From Kaistella sp. (GTDB lineage: Bacteria > Bacteroidota > Bacteroidia > Flavobacteriales > Weeksellaceae): a stretch of 64,000 nucleotides of DNA. The notes under the pieces are model-generated. The model searched no databases. It was not told where the DNA came from and saw only the letters and a list, made by a program, of their open reading frames with translations. This document shows positions 39,474-48,125 of the stretch, one piece after another. Location: contig JAIBEW010000003.1 in the NCBI GenBank assembly GCA_019459085.1, positions 124,001-188,000 of the forward strand. The letters run 5' to 3'. Positions within the stretch are counted from its first letter, which is position 1. Each line of letters starts with the position of its first letter. The position numbers were made by a program, and so were the translations under genes.

Positions 39474-41024
39474 ATGTCCAAAAATAACAACGATTACGGT
39501 ATCAAAATATCGCTTAAAAATTTAGGAATTTCAAAAGAAAACAAAGGAGTCTCTTCCGGAGGTAAATATTTCGCCAATGGTGATCTTATCGAAAGTTATT
39601 CGCCAACCGACGGAAAACTTATTGCAAAAATAAAAACAGCAGATGCTGATGATTACAACAAGGTCATTGAGACCGCAAAAGCAGCATTTAAGGAATTCCG
39701 GATGGTTCCTTCTCCGAAACGCGGCGAAATGGTTCGTCAGTTCGGTCTGAAGCTGCGGGAATATAAAGATGATTTGGGAAAACTTGTTTCTTATGAAATG
39801 GGAAAATCGCTGCAGGAAGGTTTGGGCGAGGTTCAGGAAATGATTGATATCTGCGATTATGCAGTAGGCCTTTCGCGCCAGTTACACGGTTACACCATGC
39901 ATTCCGAAAGACCTGGACACCGGATGTACGAGCAGTACCATCCGCTGGGAATTGTAGGAATTATTTCTGCCTTTAATTTTCCGGTAGCAGTTTGGGCTTG
40001 GAACACCGCGCTTTCCTGGATCTGTGGAAATGTAACGGTTTGGAAACCCTCTGAAAAAACACCGCTTTGTGCCATTGCCTGTCAGAATATCATCAATGAA
40101 GTTTTAAAAGAGAATAACTTACCGGAAGGAATTTCTACAATGATCGTGGGCGACCATAGAATCGGCGAAATGCTTGTAAATGATAAAAATGTGGCATTAA
40201 TTTCATTTACCGGTTCAACGCGGGTAGGTAGAATTGTGGGGAAAAACGTTGCGGAAAGATTCGGAAAATCGATTCTTGAACTGGGCGGTAACAACGCCAT
40301 TATCATTACCGAAAATGCAGATCTGGACATGTCCATAATCGGTGCTGTATTTGGTGCAGTGGGAACAGCCGGACAGAGATGTACTTCCACAAGACGTCTG
40401 ATTATTCACGATTCGGTTTACGACGAAGTAAAAAACCGTCTCGTAAAAGCTTACGGACAGTTGAAAATAGGAAATCCGCTGGATGAAAACAACCACGTTG
40501 GACCATTAATCGATCAGGATGCGGTAAAACAGTACTTGGATTCCATTAAAAAATGCAAAAAAGAAGGCGGAAAATTCGCTGTTGAAGGCGGGCTTCTGGA
40601 AGGCGACACCTACGAATCAGGATGTTATGTAAAACCGTGCATCGCCGAAGTAGAAAATTCTTATGAAATCGTTCAGCACGAAACTTTCGCCCCGATTTTA
40701 TATCTGATCAAATACAGCACTTTAGAAGAAGCCATCGCATTGCAGAACGATGTTCCGCAAGGATTGAGCTCTGCAATCATGACCCAGAATCTCCGTGAGG
40801 CAGAACTTTTCCTTTCCCAATCCGGTTCCGACTGCGGAATCGCCAATGTGAATATCGGAACTTCCGGTGCGGAAATCGGCGGTGCTTTTGGCGGCGAAAA
40901 AGAAACGGGCGGCGGACGCGAATCCGGCTCTGATGTATGGAAATACTACATGCGCCGACAGACCAACACCATCAATTACACCACGAGTCTGCCATTGGCA
41001 CAGGGAATTAAATTCGATCTGTAA
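39474..41024 (+). CDS. Aldehyde dehydrogenase, ALDH7 / piperideine-6-carboxylate dehydrogenase type
   Basis: 516 residues of the ALDH superfamily. Catalytic Cys303 lies in GTAGQRCTSTRR and Glu269 in LELGGNNA; FTGSTRVGR is the cofactor-binding loop. The ALDH7 (antiquitin) features SAFNFPVAVWAWNTAL and the C-terminal IGGAFGGEKETGGGRESGSD point to 2-aminoadipate semialdehyde (piperideine-6-carboxylate) as substrate. The next gene encodes lysine 6-transaminase, which makes exactly this semialdehyde, so the pair should convert L-lysine to 2-aminoadipate. TACCTTTA 23 nt upstream of the gene is a possible -7 box. Confidence 0.9.
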   Translation: MSKNNNDYGIKISLKNLGISKENKGVSSGGKYFANGDLIESYSPTDGKLIAKIKTADADDYNKVIETAKAAFKEFRMVPSPKRGEMVRQFGLKLREYKDDLGKLVSYEMGKSLQEGLGEVQEMIDICDYAVGLSRQLHGYTMHSERPGHRMYEQYHPLGIVGIISAFNFPVAVWAWNTALSWICGNVTVWKPSEKTPLCAIACQNIINEVLKENNLPEGISTMIVGDHRIGEMLVNDKNVALISFTGSTRVGRIVGKNVAERFGKSILELGGNNAIIITENADLDMSIIGAVFGAVGTAGQRCTSTRRLIIHDSVYDEVKNRLVKAYGQLKIGNPLDENNHVGPLIDQDAVKQYLDSIKKCKKEGGKFAVEGGLLEGDTYESGCYVKPCIAEVENSYEIVQHETFAPILYLIKYSTLEEAIALQNDVPQGLSSAIMTQNLREAELFLSQSGSDCGIANVNIGTSGAEIGGAFGGEKETGGGRESGSDVWKYYMRRQTNTINYTTSLPLAQGIKFDL

Positions 41025-41099
41025 ATTGTATCACTAAATCCAAAATAAATCTGATTTTATAAAAATGAAATCTGACCCTAACACTTAACTCTTCACAAT

Positions 41100-42434
41100 A
41101 TGAACGACGCGATTGCTTCTCACCCACACACCACCAATAAAGTAAAAGAAACCCTTTCAAAACATCTTCTTGCTGACGGATTCGATTTCGTGATGGATTT
41201 CGAAAAATCCCACGGGAGCTGGATTCATGACCGTAATTCCGGACGGGATTTTCTCGACATGTTTTCGATGTTTGCTTCCGCATCAATCGGATATAATCAT
41301 CCTTATTTAATGGAAAAATCGGCTTGGCTGGGCAGAATGGCTGTTAATAAACCGACTTTGGCGGATGTGTATTCACAGGAATTTGCCGACTTTACCGACG
41401 TTTTTGCAAGAGTTGCGATTCCAGCAGAACTGCAGTACGCGTTTTTTATTGAAGGCGGAACCATGGCCGTAGAAAATGCGATGAAAGCCTGTTTCGACTG
41501 GAAAACCAGAAAGAATTTTGAAAAAGGACTGAATCTGGAAGCCGGAATCTGCATCCACTTCAAGCAGGCATTTCACGGCAGAAGCGGTTATACGTTGAGT
41601 TTAACCAATACATCCGATCCCAGAAAATATCAGTATTTCCCGAAATTCGAGTGGCCGAGAATTCTCAATCCGCATCTGAATTTTCCGGTAACGGAAGAGA
41701 ATCTGGAAGAGACTGTAAGAAACGAAAATCTTGCATTGCTTCACATTCAGGAAGCGATTTTAACGAATCCAGATCAGGTGGCGTGTATCATTATTGAGCC
41801 GATTCAGGCTGAAGGAGGTGATCACCATTTCCGCGATGAATTTTTCGTGGGTTTGAGAAATATTTGTGATGAGAATGAAGTGCTGCTGATTTTTGATGAA
41901 GTACAGACCGGAATCGGACTCACAGGAAAAATGTGGGCTTTCCAGCACTTCAGTGTAGTTCCCGATGTCATTTCATTCGGTAAAAAAACCCAGGTGTGCG
42001 GAATTTTAGCCAATAAAGAAAAATTCGACGAAGTTCCCCATAATGTTTTCAGAGAAAGTTCAAGGATCAATTCCACTTTCGGCGGAAATTTTGTGGACAT
42101 GCTGCGCCTTCAGATGATTTTGGAGGTGATCGAAAAGGATAATCTTGTTGAGAACGCCAGAATCGTCGGCGACTATCTGTTGGAAGGTTTGATAAATCTT
42201 CAGGAACAGTATGCTGATAAAATTTCCAACGCAAGAGGACGAGGATTAATGTGTGCAATCGATTTGCCGACCGGCGCAGAACGCGACAGACTCCGCGAAA
42301 TCCTGTACGATGACGGACTGATTATTTTGGCTTGCGGCGAAAGGGCGATCCGTTTCCGTCCGCATTTGAATGTAACGAAAGAAGAAATTCAGCTGGCACT
42401 CGATAAAATTGCGGCCAATATCGGAAAGATCTAG
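41100..42434 (+). CDS. lat: L-lysine 6-transaminase
   Basis: 444 residues, class III PLP aminotransferase. It transfers the epsilon-amino group of lysine to 2-oxoglutarate. The PLP lysine is in FGKKTQVCG (295-296), the cofactor Asp in LLIFDEVQTGIGLTG, and FFIEGGTMAVENAMK, FHGRSGYTLSLTNT and ACGERAIRFRPHLN are typical of this enzyme. FGKKTQVCG matches the lysine 6-transaminase subfamily rather than ornithine transaminases. It follows the ALDH7-type gene by 75 nt in the same direction. Confidence 0.93.
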   Translation: MNDAIASHPHTTNKVKETLSKHLLADGFDFVMDFEKSHGSWIHDRNSGRDFLDMFSMFASASIGYNHPYLMEKSAWLGRMAVNKPTLADVYSQEFADFTDVFARVAIPAELQYAFFIEGGTMAVENAMKACFDWKTRKNFEKGLNLEAGICIHFKQAFHGRSGYTLSLTNTSDPRKYQYFPKFEWPRILNPHLNFPVTEENLEETVRNENLALLHIQEAILTNPDQVACIIIEPIQAEGGDHHFRDEFFVGLRNICDENEVLLIFDEVQTGIGLTGKMWAFQHFSVVPDVISFGKKTQVCGILANKEKFDEVPHNVFRESSRINSTFGGNFVDMLRLQMILEVIEKDNLVENARIVGDYLLEGLINLQEQYADKISNARGRGLMCAIDLPTGAERDRLREILYDDGLIILACGERAIRFRPHLNVTKEEIQLALDKIAANIGKI

Positions 42435-42516
42435 AATGGAGAAAAATAGGCCGTATTTGAATTATTTTCTGGTCAGCTGATTCAGTTTTAAGAAAAGTTC
42501 ACATTGAAATTCGTAT

Positions 42517-42524
42517 TATTTTTG
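42517..42524 (+). promoter_or_regulatory. -7 element before the DUF2007 gene
   Basis: TATTTTTG, 23 nt upstream of the ATG; the -33 region is not convincing. Confidence 0.45.
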
Positions 42525-42547
42525 TACTTTTAGGAATCAAAATAGAA

Positions 42548-42805
42548 ATGAATATGGAAAGAGAAACTAGAGTCGCTGTTTTTGAAAGCGAGAAACCGTC
42601 AGAAATTCAATTGATTAAATCAAAACTTGATGCCCAGAATATTGTGAGTTTTTTAAACGATAAATACATGTCTTTTACCACCACACCCACCGCAAATACG
42701 GTGAAACTGATGGTAAACCTGCCAGATGAGCAGAAGGCTTTTGAAGTCATTGATGCCTATTTAAAGGAAACCGATTTAGATCTGCAGAACAGTTTAAATA
42801 ACTGA
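42548..42805 (+). CDS. DUF2007 family small protein
   Basis: 85 residues from the ATG at 42548; the ATG two codons later is equally possible. The pattern VAVFESEKPSEIQLIKSKLD, then a beta hairpin (TANTVKLMVNLPDEQKAFEV), matches the DUF2007 / putative signal-transducing (PII-like) small domain. No signal peptide, so cytoplasmic. Function unknown. It is transcribed alone, with its own promoter and terminator. Confidence 0.78.
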   Translation: MNMERETRVAVFESEKPSEIQLIKSKLDAQNIVSFLNDKYMSFTTTPTANTVKLMVNLPDEQKAFEVIDAYLKETDLDLQNSLNN

Positions 42806-42833
42806 ACATCATTTTAAATTTTACGTTTTACAG

Positions 42834-42870
42834 AAGCCGGATCCAAATTTAATTGGATCCAGCTTTTTTT
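42834..42870 (+). terminator. Terminator after the DUF2007 gene
   Basis: The stem GGATCCAA / TTGGATCC extended by AAGC / GCTT with one mismatch, loop ATTTAA, then seven Ts. Confidence 0.85.
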
Positions 42871-42951
42871 AATGATGATTTAATAAAAACTTATTTTGCG
42901 ATATTCAGCGGTTTAATAATTTTATTATAGTTTTGGTTAAATTCAGAAATA

Positions 42952-43473
42952 ATGGCAGAAAACCCCGAATTGAAGTTGCGGAAAGCACAACCCTCCGATG
43001 CGCAGGAAATCTGGGAGATTCTGCAGCAGGCCATAGAAAAACGGAGATTCGATGGCAGCCTGCAGTGGCAGGACGGTTACCCTAATCCGGAAACCGTCAA
43101 GAATGATATCGAAAAAGGGGCGGGCTTTGTTCTAAAAAACGGACTGCAGACCGTCGCTTATTCCGCCTTGATTTTTAATGATGAACCTGCTTACAGCAGC
43201 ATCGACGGGAAGTGGCTTTCAGACGGAGACTTTTTGGTCATTCACCGCGTGGCCGTATCCGAAGAGTTCCGTGGAAAAGGCGTGATCAAAGAAATGTTCA
43301 GGCTTTTTGAGGAATATGCATTACAGAATAACGTTTTCAGCATTAAAGTTGACACCAATTTCGATAATACTCCGATGCTTGCGATTTTGGAGAAACTCGG
43401 TTACACCTATTGCGGTAAAGTATACGTGCGCAGCGGAGAAAGAATGGCTTTTGAGAAAATTCTTAAAAAGTGA
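42952..43473 (+). CDS. GNAT family N-acetyltransferase
   Basis: 173 residues with the GNAT fold. The acetyl-CoA pyrophosphate loop is VHRVAVSEEFRGKGV (motif V-x2-x-RGKG), followed by the helix KEMFRLFEEYALQ and the C-terminal strand pair NTPMLAILEKLGYTYCGKVY. It transfers acetyl from acetyl-CoA to an amine; the acceptor is not predictable and the neighbours give no hint. Confidence 0.88.
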   Translation: MAENPELKLRKAQPSDAQEIWEILQQAIEKRRFDGSLQWQDGYPNPETVKNDIEKGAGFVLKNGLQTVAYSALIFNDEPAYSSIDGKWLSDGDFLVIHRVAVSEEFRGKGVIKEMFRLFEEYALQNNVFSIKVDTNFDNTPMLAILEKLGYTYCGKVYVRSGERMAFEKILKK

Positions 43474-43561
43474 TTTTGGTTGATGAATTCATGAATGAAA
43501 AGAATATATCCGGTCTATCAAAATAAAGGGCTTTCCTGATCTGTTTTATTTTCCTTTGTCT

Positions 43562-43569
43562 TAAATTTG
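43562..43569 (+). promoter_or_regulatory. -7 element of the alcohol dehydrogenase promoter
   Basis: TAAATTTG, 28 nt upstream of the ATG. Confidence 0.45.
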
Positions 43570-43597
43570 ACATTCATTAAAAATAACAGAAAACAGC

Positions 43598-44656
43598 ATG
43601 AGTTTAACACACGTAAAAGCCTTCGGAACCGAAGCAAAAGATAAAGATTTACAGGAAATGACGATTATGCGGCGAGAAGTTCAGCCCAAAGATGTTGAAA
43701 TCGACATCCTGTATTGCGGTGTATGTCACAGCGATCTGCACACCACCAGAAACGACTGGGGCGGAACGGTTTATCCTGCAGTTCCGGGACACGAAATCAT
43801 TGGAAAAATCACAAAAGTAGGTTCGGAAATTACCAAATTTAAGGTAGGAGATCTGGCCGGAGTCGGATGTTTGGTTGATTCCTGCAGAGAGTGCGAAAGC
43901 TGCAAAAAAGATCTGGAACAGTATTGCCTGAACGGTTCCACAGGAACTTATAACAGTCAGGACCGTTATATGGCGAACCAAAGAACTTACGGAGGATATT
44001 CCCAAACCGTTGTCGTGGATCAGGATTTTGTCTTGAGCATTCCTGAAAATCTGGATTTGGCAGCTACTGCACCGCTTCTGTGCGCCGGAATTACTACGTA
44101 CTCACCTTTGCGTCATTGGAATGTGAAGGAAGGAAGCAAAGTGGCCGTGATCGGATTGGGTGGTCTCGGACACATGGCTGTGAAGCTCGCAAAAGGAATG
44201 GGAGCGGAAGTGACTTTATTCTCCAGAAGCCCTGATAAAATTCAGGATGCTTTGAATCTTGGCGCCGATTCAGTGGTGATTTCCACTTATGAAAACGAAA
44301 TGAACGCTGTAAAAGGAAAATTTGATCTGATCATTGATACCGTTCCTTACGATCACGACGTCAATCCATACATCACAACACTCGGTATCAGCGGAACGCT
44401 AGTTTTGGTGGGCTATCTTGGGAAAATGGAGGATATGCTGAATACGGTTCCGATGATTCTGGGACGTAAATCAGTAGCCGGCTCTGTAATTGGCGGCATC
44501 AAAGAAACCCAGGAAATGCTTGATTTCTGTGGCGAAAAAGGAATCACTTCTGAAATTGAAATCATCAAGATGCAGGACATCAACGAGGCTTACGGAAGAA
44601 TGCTGAAAAGCGACGTGAAATACCGTTTCGTGATTGATATGAAATCTCTGGCCTGA
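43598..44656 (+). CDS. Zinc-dependent NAD(P) alcohol dehydrogenase (cinnamyl-alcohol type)
   Basis: 352 residues, medium-chain dehydrogenase. Catalytic zinc ligands: Cys43 and His44-Ser45-Asp46 in YCGVCHSDLH, and His65-Glu66 in VPGHEI. The structural zinc is held by Cys96, Cys99, Cys102 and Cys110 in the stretch CRECESCKKDLEQYC. The nucleotide fold is GLGGLGHMAVKLAKGMGAEV. The overall layout resembles the YahK/CAD group, which reduces aldehydes with NADPH. No pathway neighbour identifies the substrate. Confidence 0.92.
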   Translation: MSLTHVKAFGTEAKDKDLQEMTIMRREVQPKDVEIDILYCGVCHSDLHTTRNDWGGTVYPAVPGHEIIGKITKVGSEITKFKVGDLAGVGCLVDSCRECESCKKDLEQYCLNGSTGTYNSQDRYMANQRTYGGYSQTVVVDQDFVLSIPENLDLAATAPLLCAGITTYSPLRHWNVKEGSKVAVIGLGGLGHMAVKLAKGMGAEVTLFSRSPDKIQDALNLGADSVVISTYENEMNAVKGKFDLIIDTVPYDHDVNPYITTLGISGTLVLVGYLGKMEDMLNTVPMILGRKSVAGSVIGGIKETQEMLDFCGEKGITSEIEIIKMQDINEAYGRMLKSDVKYRFVIDMKSLA

Positions 44657-44757
44657 TAAACGCTCACCTTTTTAAATAATTTAAAAATCTTTGTTGAGTT
44701 TGTGATAAAAAGCAAATGAAGCAAAGATTTTTTTAACTTTAATCCAGATTCATACTT

Positions 44758-46332
44758 ATGCTTCAAAACTTTATCTTTTTTCTGGTGATTGTAGGCATCA
44801 TCATGCTTCTGATTATGCTGGCCAATAAAATTAAAGTGGCATATCCCATATTATTGGTTTTCGCCGGCCTCGGAATCAGTTTTATACCCGGAATTCCGGT
44901 GGTTCATGTGGAGCCGGAACTGATATTTTTGATTTTCCTGCCACCCTTGCTCTATGAAGCTGCCTGGAATACCTCCTGGAAAGAACTTTGGCGCTGGCGG
45001 CGGATCATTTTCAGTTTTGCTTTTGTCGTGGTATTTTTCACGTCCTTATCTGTAGGTTTGGTTGCCAATTATTTTATACCCGGATTTTCTCTGGCTCTGG
45101 GTTTTTTACTCGGCGGAATTGTTTCCCCTCCCGATGCAGTAAGCGCTGGAGCCATTCTGAAATTTGTGAAGATCCCTAAACGTTTCTCTTCAATTCTGGA
45201 AGGCGAAAGTCTGCTGAATGATGCATCATCCCTGATTATCTTCCGCTTTGCAATGGTAGCCACGGCTACCGGGCAGTTTGTATGGCAGGATGCTGCCGGA
45301 AGTTTCGTCTGGATGTGTCTGGGTGGGGCGGCGATCGGGATTTTAATTGCTTTTGTCTTTATGAAAATGCATAAGCTTTTGCCCACCGATGTGAATATGG
45401 ATATCATCCTGACGCTGATGACCCCTTTCATAATGTACATCACTGCGGAAGAACTGCACGCATCAGGAATACTCGCCGTGGTAAGTGGCGGCCTGTTTCT
45501 GTCCAACCGAAGTCATACTTTCCTCTCCAGTTCTTCGCGGCTCCGCAGCGTGAATGTCTGGGAAAGTTTCTGTTTTCTGCTCAACGGTCTTGTTTTTATG
45601 CTGATTGGCCTGAATCTCCCGCAGATTGTGGAAGGAATGGGCGCTACCAGTATTTATACCGCTTTAGGATATGGGGTACTGGTTACGGTAGTCCTGATCG
45701 TCGTACGTTTTTTTGCCGCTTATATGGCAGTGATCACCACAATGGTGATGAGAAACTTTATTTCAGTCGCCGATCCCCAGCGGCCGAGCTGGAAGACCCC
45801 CATCATCATGGGATGGAGCGGAATGCGCGGGGTAGTGTCTCTTGCTGCAGCACTGTCGATTCCCCTGACATTGGAAGACGGAAGCCCGTTCCCGCAGCGG
45901 AATTTAATTTTGTTCATCACTTTTGTAGTCATTCTTTTGACTTTGGTTGTGCAGGGACTTACTCTGCCTTTGCTGATTCAAAAGTTTAAAATAGAGGATC
46001 CGGACTTTACACGACCGGTGAAAGAGATTGATAATGAGATCAGAATTGAGCTGTCCAAAATCGCCGTCGAGAAAATCCGAAATGAGTATATGGAGAAACT
46101 TGATAGATTTCCGGTGCTGAAAGACCAGCTACAGGTTTGGGAATCCCGTTTGAACAGTTCTGAGATTATCTTCAACTATGATGAATATAAGAAAATTTAT
46201 GTTGATATCCTCGAATCCCAGCGGCAGTGGCTCATCAGCAAAAACCGCGAGGAGTTGCTGCTCGATGAAGAAATAATCCGCAAACATCTAAGGCTTCTGG
46301 ATTTGCAGCAGGAAAAAATCGCGATGGGTTGA
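44758..46332 (+). CDS. Na+/H+ antiporter, CPA1/NhaP family
   Basis: 524 residues with about 12 membrane helices in the first ~410 and a charged cytoplasmic tail of ~110 residues (helical, MEKLDRFPVLKDQLQVWESR). Family motifs: PPLLYEAAWNTSW, SPPDAVSAGAILK (ion-site Asp), LEGESLLNDASSLIIFRFA and GWSGMRGVVSLAAAL. It exchanges sodium or potassium for protons to control pH and ion load. The ATG is at 44758; TAACTTTA upstream is a weak -7 candidate. Confidence 0.92.
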   Translation: MLQNFIFFLVIVGIIMLLIMLANKIKVAYPILLVFAGLGISFIPGIPVVHVEPELIFLIFLPPLLYEAAWNTSWKELWRWRRIIFSFAFVVVFFTSLSVGLVANYFIPGFSLALGFLLGGIVSPPDAVSAGAILKFVKIPKRFSSILEGESLLNDASSLIIFRFAMVATATGQFVWQDAAGSFVWMCLGGAAIGILIAFVFMKMHKLLPTDVNMDIILTLMTPFIMYITAEELHASGILAVVSGGLFLSNRSHTFLSSSSRLRSVNVWESFCFLLNGLVFMLIGLNLPQIVEGMGATSIYTALGYGVLVTVVLIVVRFFAAYMAVITTMVMRNFISVADPQRPSWKTPIIMGWSGMRGVVSLAAALSIPLTLEDGSPFPQRNLILFITFVVILLTLVVQGLTLPLLIQKFKIEDPDFTRPVKEIDNEIRIELSKIAVEKIRNEYMEKLDRFPVLKDQLQVWESRLNSSEIIFNYDEYKKIYVDILESQRQWLISKNREELLLDEEIIRKHLRLLDLQQEKIAMG

Positions 46333-46384
46333 TGGTGCTGATCAGAAATGCGAATCAGCGTCATTGGTAAATGCGATAAACGAG

Positions 46385-46402
46385 GTTCGGTTTGTTCCGA
46401 AC
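46385..46402. promoter_or_regulatory. Inverted repeat, candidate GbsR operator
   Basis: GTTCGG, 6-nt spacer TTTGTT, CCGAAC: perfect 6-bp arms that overlap the -33 region of the promoter before the GbsR-type regulator gene. Confidence 0.5.
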
Positions 46403-46417
46403 TAATACATATCTTTG
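46386..46417 (+). promoter_or_regulatory. Promoter of the RND efflux operon
   Basis: TATCTTTG at 46410-46417 fits the -7 consensus. A TTCG lies 20 nt upstream (46386-46389), and a TTTG at 15 nt is less well spaced. The start codon follows 13 nt after the -7 box. Confidence 0.55.
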
Positions 46418-46430
46418 CGGCTGAAACATT

Positions 46431-46886
46431 ATGAGCAGTACTGTACAAATAGATCAGGATACTTTTCAGGATTTGGTAAAGTTTTATGGGGAAACCTTTA
46501 ACCTGCCGCCACTTGCTGCGAAAATTTATGCCTATCTGATCTTTGATTTTGATAAAAACGGCATCTGTTTCGAGGAATTTGTGGAAATTCTTGCTGCAAG
46601 TAAAAGTTCAGTTTCCGCCAATCTCAACCTGCTTTTAAACGCCAACCTCATCACAGATTTCAACAAGATTGATGAACGGAAACGGTATTTCCTCATCAAT
46701 GAAAATTACATTGTTTTACGCTTCGAAGAAATCATCGAAAAAATGAAACGGGAAATTCAGATTCTGGATAAACTCAACAGTTTCCGAAAAACGAAAAGTG
46801 CCGAAACCAATCCGCGCTTCGAAATTTACAAATCACTCTTAAATAAAAATATTGTCAACATTCAGGATACACTGCTTAAACTTTAA
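46431..46886 (+). CDS. GbsR/MarR family regulator of the efflux operon
   Basis: 151 residues with a winged helix-turn-helix: PLAAKIYAYLIFD, FVEILAASKSSVSANLNLLL (recognition helix) and ITDFNKIDERKRYFLI (wing), followed by a long dimerising helix. It lies 3 nt upstream of the adaptor gene, so it is the first gene of the RND operon, and an inverted repeat overlaps its promoter. A repressor that controls its own operon is the simplest reading. Confidence 0.85.
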   Translation: MSSTVQIDQDTFQDLVKFYGETFNLPPLAAKIYAYLIFDFDKNGICFEEFVEILAASKSSVSANLNLLLNANLITDFNKIDERKRYFLINENYIVLRFEEIIEKMKREIQILDKLNSFRKTKSAETNPRFEIYKSLLNKNIVNIQDTLLKL

Positions 46887-46889
46887 AAA

Positions 46890-48125
46890 ATGAAGAATAA
46901 ATTAATCATAATTTCACTTTCTGCGCTTTCCGCACTTTCTGTTTTGTCGTGTAAAAAGGAGGAAGAAAAAAAGGAAGGTCCCAAAGAAGTTCCTGTTGTT
47001 GAAGTTCAGGTAAGGAATGTGACGGGTTACACGAGTTTTCCGGCTGCCATTCAGGGCCGCGTCAACAATGAAGTGCGCGCAAAAATTCAGGGATATATTA
47101 CCCAGGTTTTGGTGGATGAGGGGCAGTATGTAACGAAAGGGCAGCCGCTCTTCCGCCTCGAAACCAATATACTGAATGAATCTGCAGATGCTGCACGTGC
47201 CGGCATCGGCGCCGCCCATTCGGGAGTTGCAGCAGCAAAGGCTAATGTAAGTGCCGCTCAGGCTGGTGTTAATGCCGCTCAGGTGGAAGTGAATAAATTA
47301 CTGCCTCTTGTTCAGAAAAATATCATCAGCAATGTGCAGCTCGAGACCGCAAGAGCGAATCTGGCCCGTGCTCAGGCACAGCTTTCACAGGCAAGAGCCG
47401 CCCAACAGCAGGCGAATGCGGGTGTTTCGCAGGCCTCCGCTAATTTCAAAGGCGTTCAGGCCAATATTGATTTTTCCGTAATTCGGGCTCCGATTTCCGG
47501 AGTACTGGGGAAATTGCCTTTAAGAGTAGGGAGTTTGGTGGGACCCAGCGATCAGTCACCTTTAACAACGGTGTCGGACACGAGTGAAGTGTTCGCTTAT
47601 TTTTCAATGAACGAAAAAGAATATTTTAATTTTCTGGAAGAAGCATACGGCGCAACGGTACCCGAAAAACTCAGAAACATGCCAATGGTGGAACTTGAAC
47701 TCGCAAACGGCAGCACTTATCCGGAAAAAGGTAAAATTCAGGCCGTGACGGGTCAAATCGATCCGCAGACCGGAACCATTCAGTTCCGCGTTTCATTTCC
47801 GAATGCCGAAAAACTGCTGAGCAACGGAAACAGCGGAACAATCAGAGTGCCGAAGTTGTACAGTCAGGCGTTGGTGGTTCCCGAAAGTGCTACTTTCGAG
47901 CAACAGGGACTGGTATATGTATTTAAAGTGGAGAAAGATACCGCGCAGAATGTGTTGATCAACGTTACCGACCGGGTGAATAACCTCGTGGTGATAAAAG
48001 ACGGGATTAAAAAAGGCGAAAAGATTGTCGCAGAGGGTGTCGGAACGCTGAAACCGGGAACTCCGGTAAAAACCAAACCTGCTAATTTCGACGAGATTGT
48101 TAACGCTGTAAAACCGATTTTCTAA
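46890..48125 (+). CDS. RND efflux periplasmic adaptor (AcrA/MexA-like)
   Basis: 411 residues. Lipoprotein signal ending SVLSC, then the lipoyl half (AKIQGYITQVLVDEGQYVTKG), an Ala-rich coiled-coil hairpin (VNAAQVEVNKLLPLVQK and repeated AQAQLSQARAAQQQ), the second lipoyl half (IDFSVIRAPISGVLGKLPLR), beta-barrel and membrane-proximal domains. It joins the inner-membrane pump to the TolC-like channel. Its TAA and the ATG of the pump gene overlap by one base (TAATG), so their translation is coupled. Confidence 0.94.
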   Translation: MKNKLIIISLSALSALSVLSCKKEEEKKEGPKEVPVVEVQVRNVTGYTSFPAAIQGRVNNEVRAKIQGYITQVLVDEGQYVTKGQPLFRLETNILNESADAARAGIGAAHSGVAAAKANVSAAQAGVNAAQVEVNKLLPLVQKNIISNVQLETARANLARAQAQLSQARAAQQQANAGVSQASANFKGVQANIDFSVIRAPISGVLGKLPLRVGSLVGPSDQSPLTTVSDTSEVFAYFSMNEKEYFNFLEEAYGATVPEKLRNMPMVELELANGSTYPEKGKIQAVTGQIDPQTGTIQFRVSFPNAEKLLSNGNSGTIRVPKLYSQALVVPESATFEQQGLVYVFKVEKDTAQNVLINVTDRVNNLVVIKDGIKKGEKIVAEGVGTLKPGTPVKTKPANFDEIVNAVKPIF

